Below are positions 6,243-7,785 of a stretch of DNA of 7,785 nt, in pieces. Position numbers and translations under genes: made by a program. Origin of the DNA: Candidatus Cloacimonadota bacterium (lineage in GTDB: Bacteria > Muiribacteriota > UBA6191 > JACPRK01); NCBI GenBank assembly GCA_021772705.1, contig JAJFLN010000778.1:1-7785 (forward strand), written 5' to 3'. Each line of letters starts with the position of its first letter. Positions within the stretch are counted from its first letter, which is position 1. Under the pieces are notes generated by a model. It was not told where the DNA came from. It worked only from the letters and a program-made list of their open reading frames with translations, and made no database searches.

Positions 6243-6296
6243 TGAGAATCTGGTCGCGGCAGTTCGAGCCGACGGCCAGGGGCCCTCGGCGATTAC

Positions 6297-6322
6297 ACTG
6301 CCGCTGTCAGGTCTGCGGTAGT
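6297..6322. other. Weak hairpin in the convergent gap
   Basis: The 84-base gap 6243-6326 separates two convergent genes. It holds an 8-bp stem with one G-T pair (ACTGCCGC at 6297-6304, GCGGTAGT at 6315-6322, 10-base loop) and a second small stem, GCCGA/TCGGC, near 6268-6290. Neither is followed by a T tract. The hairpins might help transcription end, but no standard terminator is present for either gene. Confidence 0.3.
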
Positions 6323-6326
6323 CCGC

Positions 6327-7202
6327 CTACCGAAGGCCAGACAGGCTGTTGTTATAGGCCACCTGCCACTGCTCGAAGACGACCCGTCTCCGGGCGATCT
6401 CGGCGGGCTGCAGGTTGCCTCGGATCGCCTGCTGCATCGACAGGTAGGCGGCATCCATCTTCTGCTTCGCCTCCGAGATGCTGGCGGACTGAACCGCCGG
6501 CATGGCCTTGCCCGAGAGGCTGGGAGCGCCGTGGGCCGAGATGGCCTGGCCGCCCATGGGCTGATAACCACCGTCGCCCTGGCCGTAGGGAGGGGCGGAC
6601 TTGCCGGGACCGGACTCGCCGCGCATCTCCTTGACCTTCTTCATGATCCACTTGGCCAGCATGGGGGCCAGGATGCTGCCGGCGATACCACCGACGAATC
6701 CGAAAGCCATCTTGCCGACATAGAAGCCTGCCAACCCGGCGACAAGACTGACGACGAGCTCCGTCGTGGTCTGTTCGCCTCCACCCGTGAGGCCCTTGAG
6801 CATTCCTGCGAATCCACCCTCTTCACCTTGTGGGGCTGGACCTCCACCCTGGAGGAGCGAGGCGGAAGCGCTGGGCGCGATTGCTTGTGAGGGTGCCGGG
6901 GCCTGAGTGGCCTGGCCAGGTGCTGGCTGGCCCTGGAGCCGCGCGGTGTACCGGGCGGCGAGGGACTGATTCTCTTGCATCAACCGGGCGAGATATTCGC
7001 GGCGGAGCGCGTCCTTCTCACCCAGGTTCTGGAACTCGGAGTTCAATCGCTGCTGCTGCTGCTCCAGCAAGAGGAGGCGCTGCTGCATGAACTGCTGAGT
7101 GGCCGCCGCCGACGCATCCTGAGCCAGAAGGGGCTGGAATAGACCGGTCAGAAACACTCCCAGCATCAGCCAGGAAACAGGACGGCGGATATGGCGGATC
7201 AT
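6327..7202 (-). CDS. Secreted coiled-coil protein with a glycine-rich membrane hairpin
   Basis: I do not recognise a family. The 291 residues contain, in order: a signal peptide (about 1-28, ending LLA|QD); a Gln-rich amphipathic helix likely to form a coiled coil (about 32-90, QQRLLLLEQQQQRLNSEF and ALRREYLARLMQEN); an Ala/Pro/Gln linker (91-128); a hydrophobic glycine-zipper-like stretch (about 148-188), long enough to enter and leave a membrane once; a Gly/Pro-rich linker (195-235); and a C-terminal helix (about 240-285) ending in FEQWQVAYNNSL. This suggests an envelope structural or membrane-inserting protein, but no role can be assigned. The ATG at 7200-7202 was chosen over the GTG at 7206-7208 because GGGGTG lies a few bases upstream. 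It is transcribed divergently from the Nfu gene and has a promoter at 7215-7243. Confidence 0.85.
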   Translation of the reverse strand: MIRHIRRPVSWLMLGVFLTGLFQPLLAQDASAAATQQFMQQRLLLLEQQQQRLNSEFQNLGEKDALRREYLARLMQENQSLAARYTARLQGQPAPGQATQAPAPSQAIAPSASASLLQGGGPAPQGEEGGFAGMLKGLTGGGEQTTTELVVSLVAGLAGFYVGKMAFGFVGGIAGSILAPMLAKWIMKKVKEMRGESGPGKSAPPYGQGDGGYQPMGGQAISAHGAPSLSGKAMPAVQSASISEAKQKMDAAYLSMQQAIRGNLQPAEIARRRVVFEQWQVAYNNSLSGLR

Positions 7203-7214
7203 GTTCACCCCATG

Positions 7215-7243
7215 AGTCTAAGGACCGATCGGCCAGTTGACAA
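7215..7243 (-). promoter_or_regulatory. Sigma-70-type promoter of the 6327-7202 gene
   Basis: TTGTCA (7238-7243), a 17-base spacer and TAGACT (7215-7220) face the coiled-coil gene on the minus strand. The 8-bp palindrome CCGATCGG (7225-7232) sits within the spacer. Transcription would begin about 7208, leaving only some 6 bases before the ATG at 7202, or starting right on the GTG at 7206-7208. The spacer agrees with that of the 587-615 promoter at 11 of 17 positions. Confidence 0.65.
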
Positions 7244-7305
7244 CCCGTCACCTGCGGATCGAGCAAATGAGAGGATCTGCCGGGTTCCCACGGTTCTTCC
7301 TTGCC

Positions 7306-7334
7306 TTTACAAGCGCTCCATCCTCGGATATGCT
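7306..7334 (+). promoter_or_regulatory. Sigma-70-type promoter of the Nfu gene
   Basis: TTTACA (7306-7311), a 17-base spacer and TATGCT (7329-7334) face the Nfu gene. Transcription should start near 7341, giving a leader of about 58 bases with AGGAGG at 7386-7391. No IscR- or SufR-type site that I can recognise is present. Confidence 0.6.
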
Positions 7335-7398
7335 GTTCCTGAGCCGAGATCGACCCTCGAAGGCCCATCCGGGATTTGGGGGGACAGGAGGCACCGCG

Positions 7399-7785
7399 AT
7401 GTCTGAAAAGGCGAAAGAACCGCTCTTTATCGACCTGGAGTGGACCCCGAATCCGAATACGATCAAGCTGGTTTGCAACCGGAACTTGATGCCCAAGGGT
7501 GTGGCCAATTTCAAAACCGCTGCCGATGCGGGACCCTCGATGTTGGCGCAGCAACTTTTCGGCGTCAAGGGCGTCGCCGGTGTCATGTTTGGCGCCAACT
7601 TCATCACCCTCACCCGGGCAGAAGACGGGGACTGGGTGGAGATTCACGAGCAATCCATGAAGGTCGTGAGGCCCCATCTCGAGGCGGACAAGCCTGTCCT
7701 GGAGGGGCCCCTGCCTGAAGCACCCTCCTCTGCCGGCGGTGGCGCCGATGCCCAGACCATCCAGGACATCCTGGACAACGAGATC
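7399..7785 (+). CDS. Nfu-type Fe-S cluster scaffold protein (partial, 3' end missing)
   Basis: The frame is open from the ATG at 7399-7401 to the window edge (129 codons). A perfect AGGAGG lies 7 bases upstream. Residues 14-20 read EWTPNPN, followed by IKLVCNRNLMPKG, SMLAQQLFGVKGVAGVMFG and NFITLTR. This is the Nfu N-terminal domain (Nfu_N) of NifU-family scaffold proteins. An Ala/Gly/Ser linker follows, and the last residues, AQTIQDILDNEI, are the first helix of the NifU C-terminal domain, whose CxxC pair binds the transferred [4Fe-4S] or [2Fe-2S] cluster. That motif lies outside the window. The protein acts in the cytoplasm as a carrier that hands clusters to target enzymes. The call is firm from the N-terminal domain; presence of CxxC is assumed from the family. 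Confidence 0.93.
   Translation, partial: MSEKAKEPLFIDLEWTPNPNTIKLVCNRNLMPKGVANFKTAADAGPSMLAQQLFGVKGVAGVMFGANFITLTRAEDGDWVEIHEQSMKVVRPHLEADKPVLEGPLPEAPSSAGGGADAQTIQDILDNEI

Noticed and set aside
6242..6634. A plus-strand frame whose ATG overlaps the DUF4097 stop codon (TGATG).
   Set aside because: The product is Arg/Pro/Cys-rich and runs antisense through the C-terminus of the coiled-coil gene; it looks like a shadow and not a coupled gene.
7237..7242. Perfect plus-strand TTGACA as a -35 for the Nfu gene.
   Set aside because: No TAnnnT hexamer lies 16-18 bases downstream. The TTTACA/TATGCT pair at 7306-7334 is better placed, and this TTGACA overlaps the minus-strand -35.

Overview
This 7,785-base window is compact, GC-rich DNA. 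It looks like chromosome from a diderm bacterium with many secreted proteins. Five of the eight genes encode a protein with a predicted Sec signal peptide, one an N-terminally anchored periplasmic protein and one a C-tail-anchored protein. DUF4214-like, DUF4097, LolA-like, standalone PASTA and MXAN_6640-like metalloprotease genes together, next to an Nfu scaffold with an Nfu N-terminal domain, suggest an Acidobacteriota- or Myxococcota-like lineage. That placement is inference; no marker gene fixes the phylum. There is no rRNA, tRNA, CRISPR array, integrase or transposase gene.

Layout from left to right. (1) Bases 1-60 are unassigned and end at a strong minus-strand intrinsic terminator (56-92). 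(2) A short secreted DUF4214-like protein (121-540, minus) has its own near-consensus sigma-70 promoter (587-615). (3) Two overlapping minus-strand genes form an operon: a membrane-anchored triple-PASTA protein (1756-2700), then a tail-anchored Hanks-type pseudokinase (630-1793). (4) A perfect 25-bp inverted repeat with a 34-base loop (2787-2870) separates this operon from the next. (5) The next minus-strand pair is a secreted LolA-like protein (4338-5234) and a secreted HExxH metalloprotease (2886-4274). (6) Divergent from that pair is a secreted DUF4097 beta-repeat protein (about 5253-6242, plus) with no conventional start codon in a sensible place. (7) Converging on it is a secreted coiled-coil protein with a glycine-rich membrane hairpin (6327-7202, minus). 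(8) Divergent from that, an Nfu-type Fe-S scaffold gene runs off the right edge (7399-7785, plus).

How the parts may work together. The most notable unit is the PASTA/pseudokinase pair. The classical PknB/PrkC receptor kinase is one chain: kinase, membrane helix, extracytoplasmic PASTA repeats. Here the same modules are on two overlapping genes with complementary membrane topologies, and the kinase half has lost its HRD and DFG aspartates while keeping the ATP-binding lysine. This looks like a split, catalytically dead envelope-sensing receptor. The 121-540 and 6327-7202 genes share closely similar promoters, which hints at co-expression. Genes without an informative family are described by structure only.
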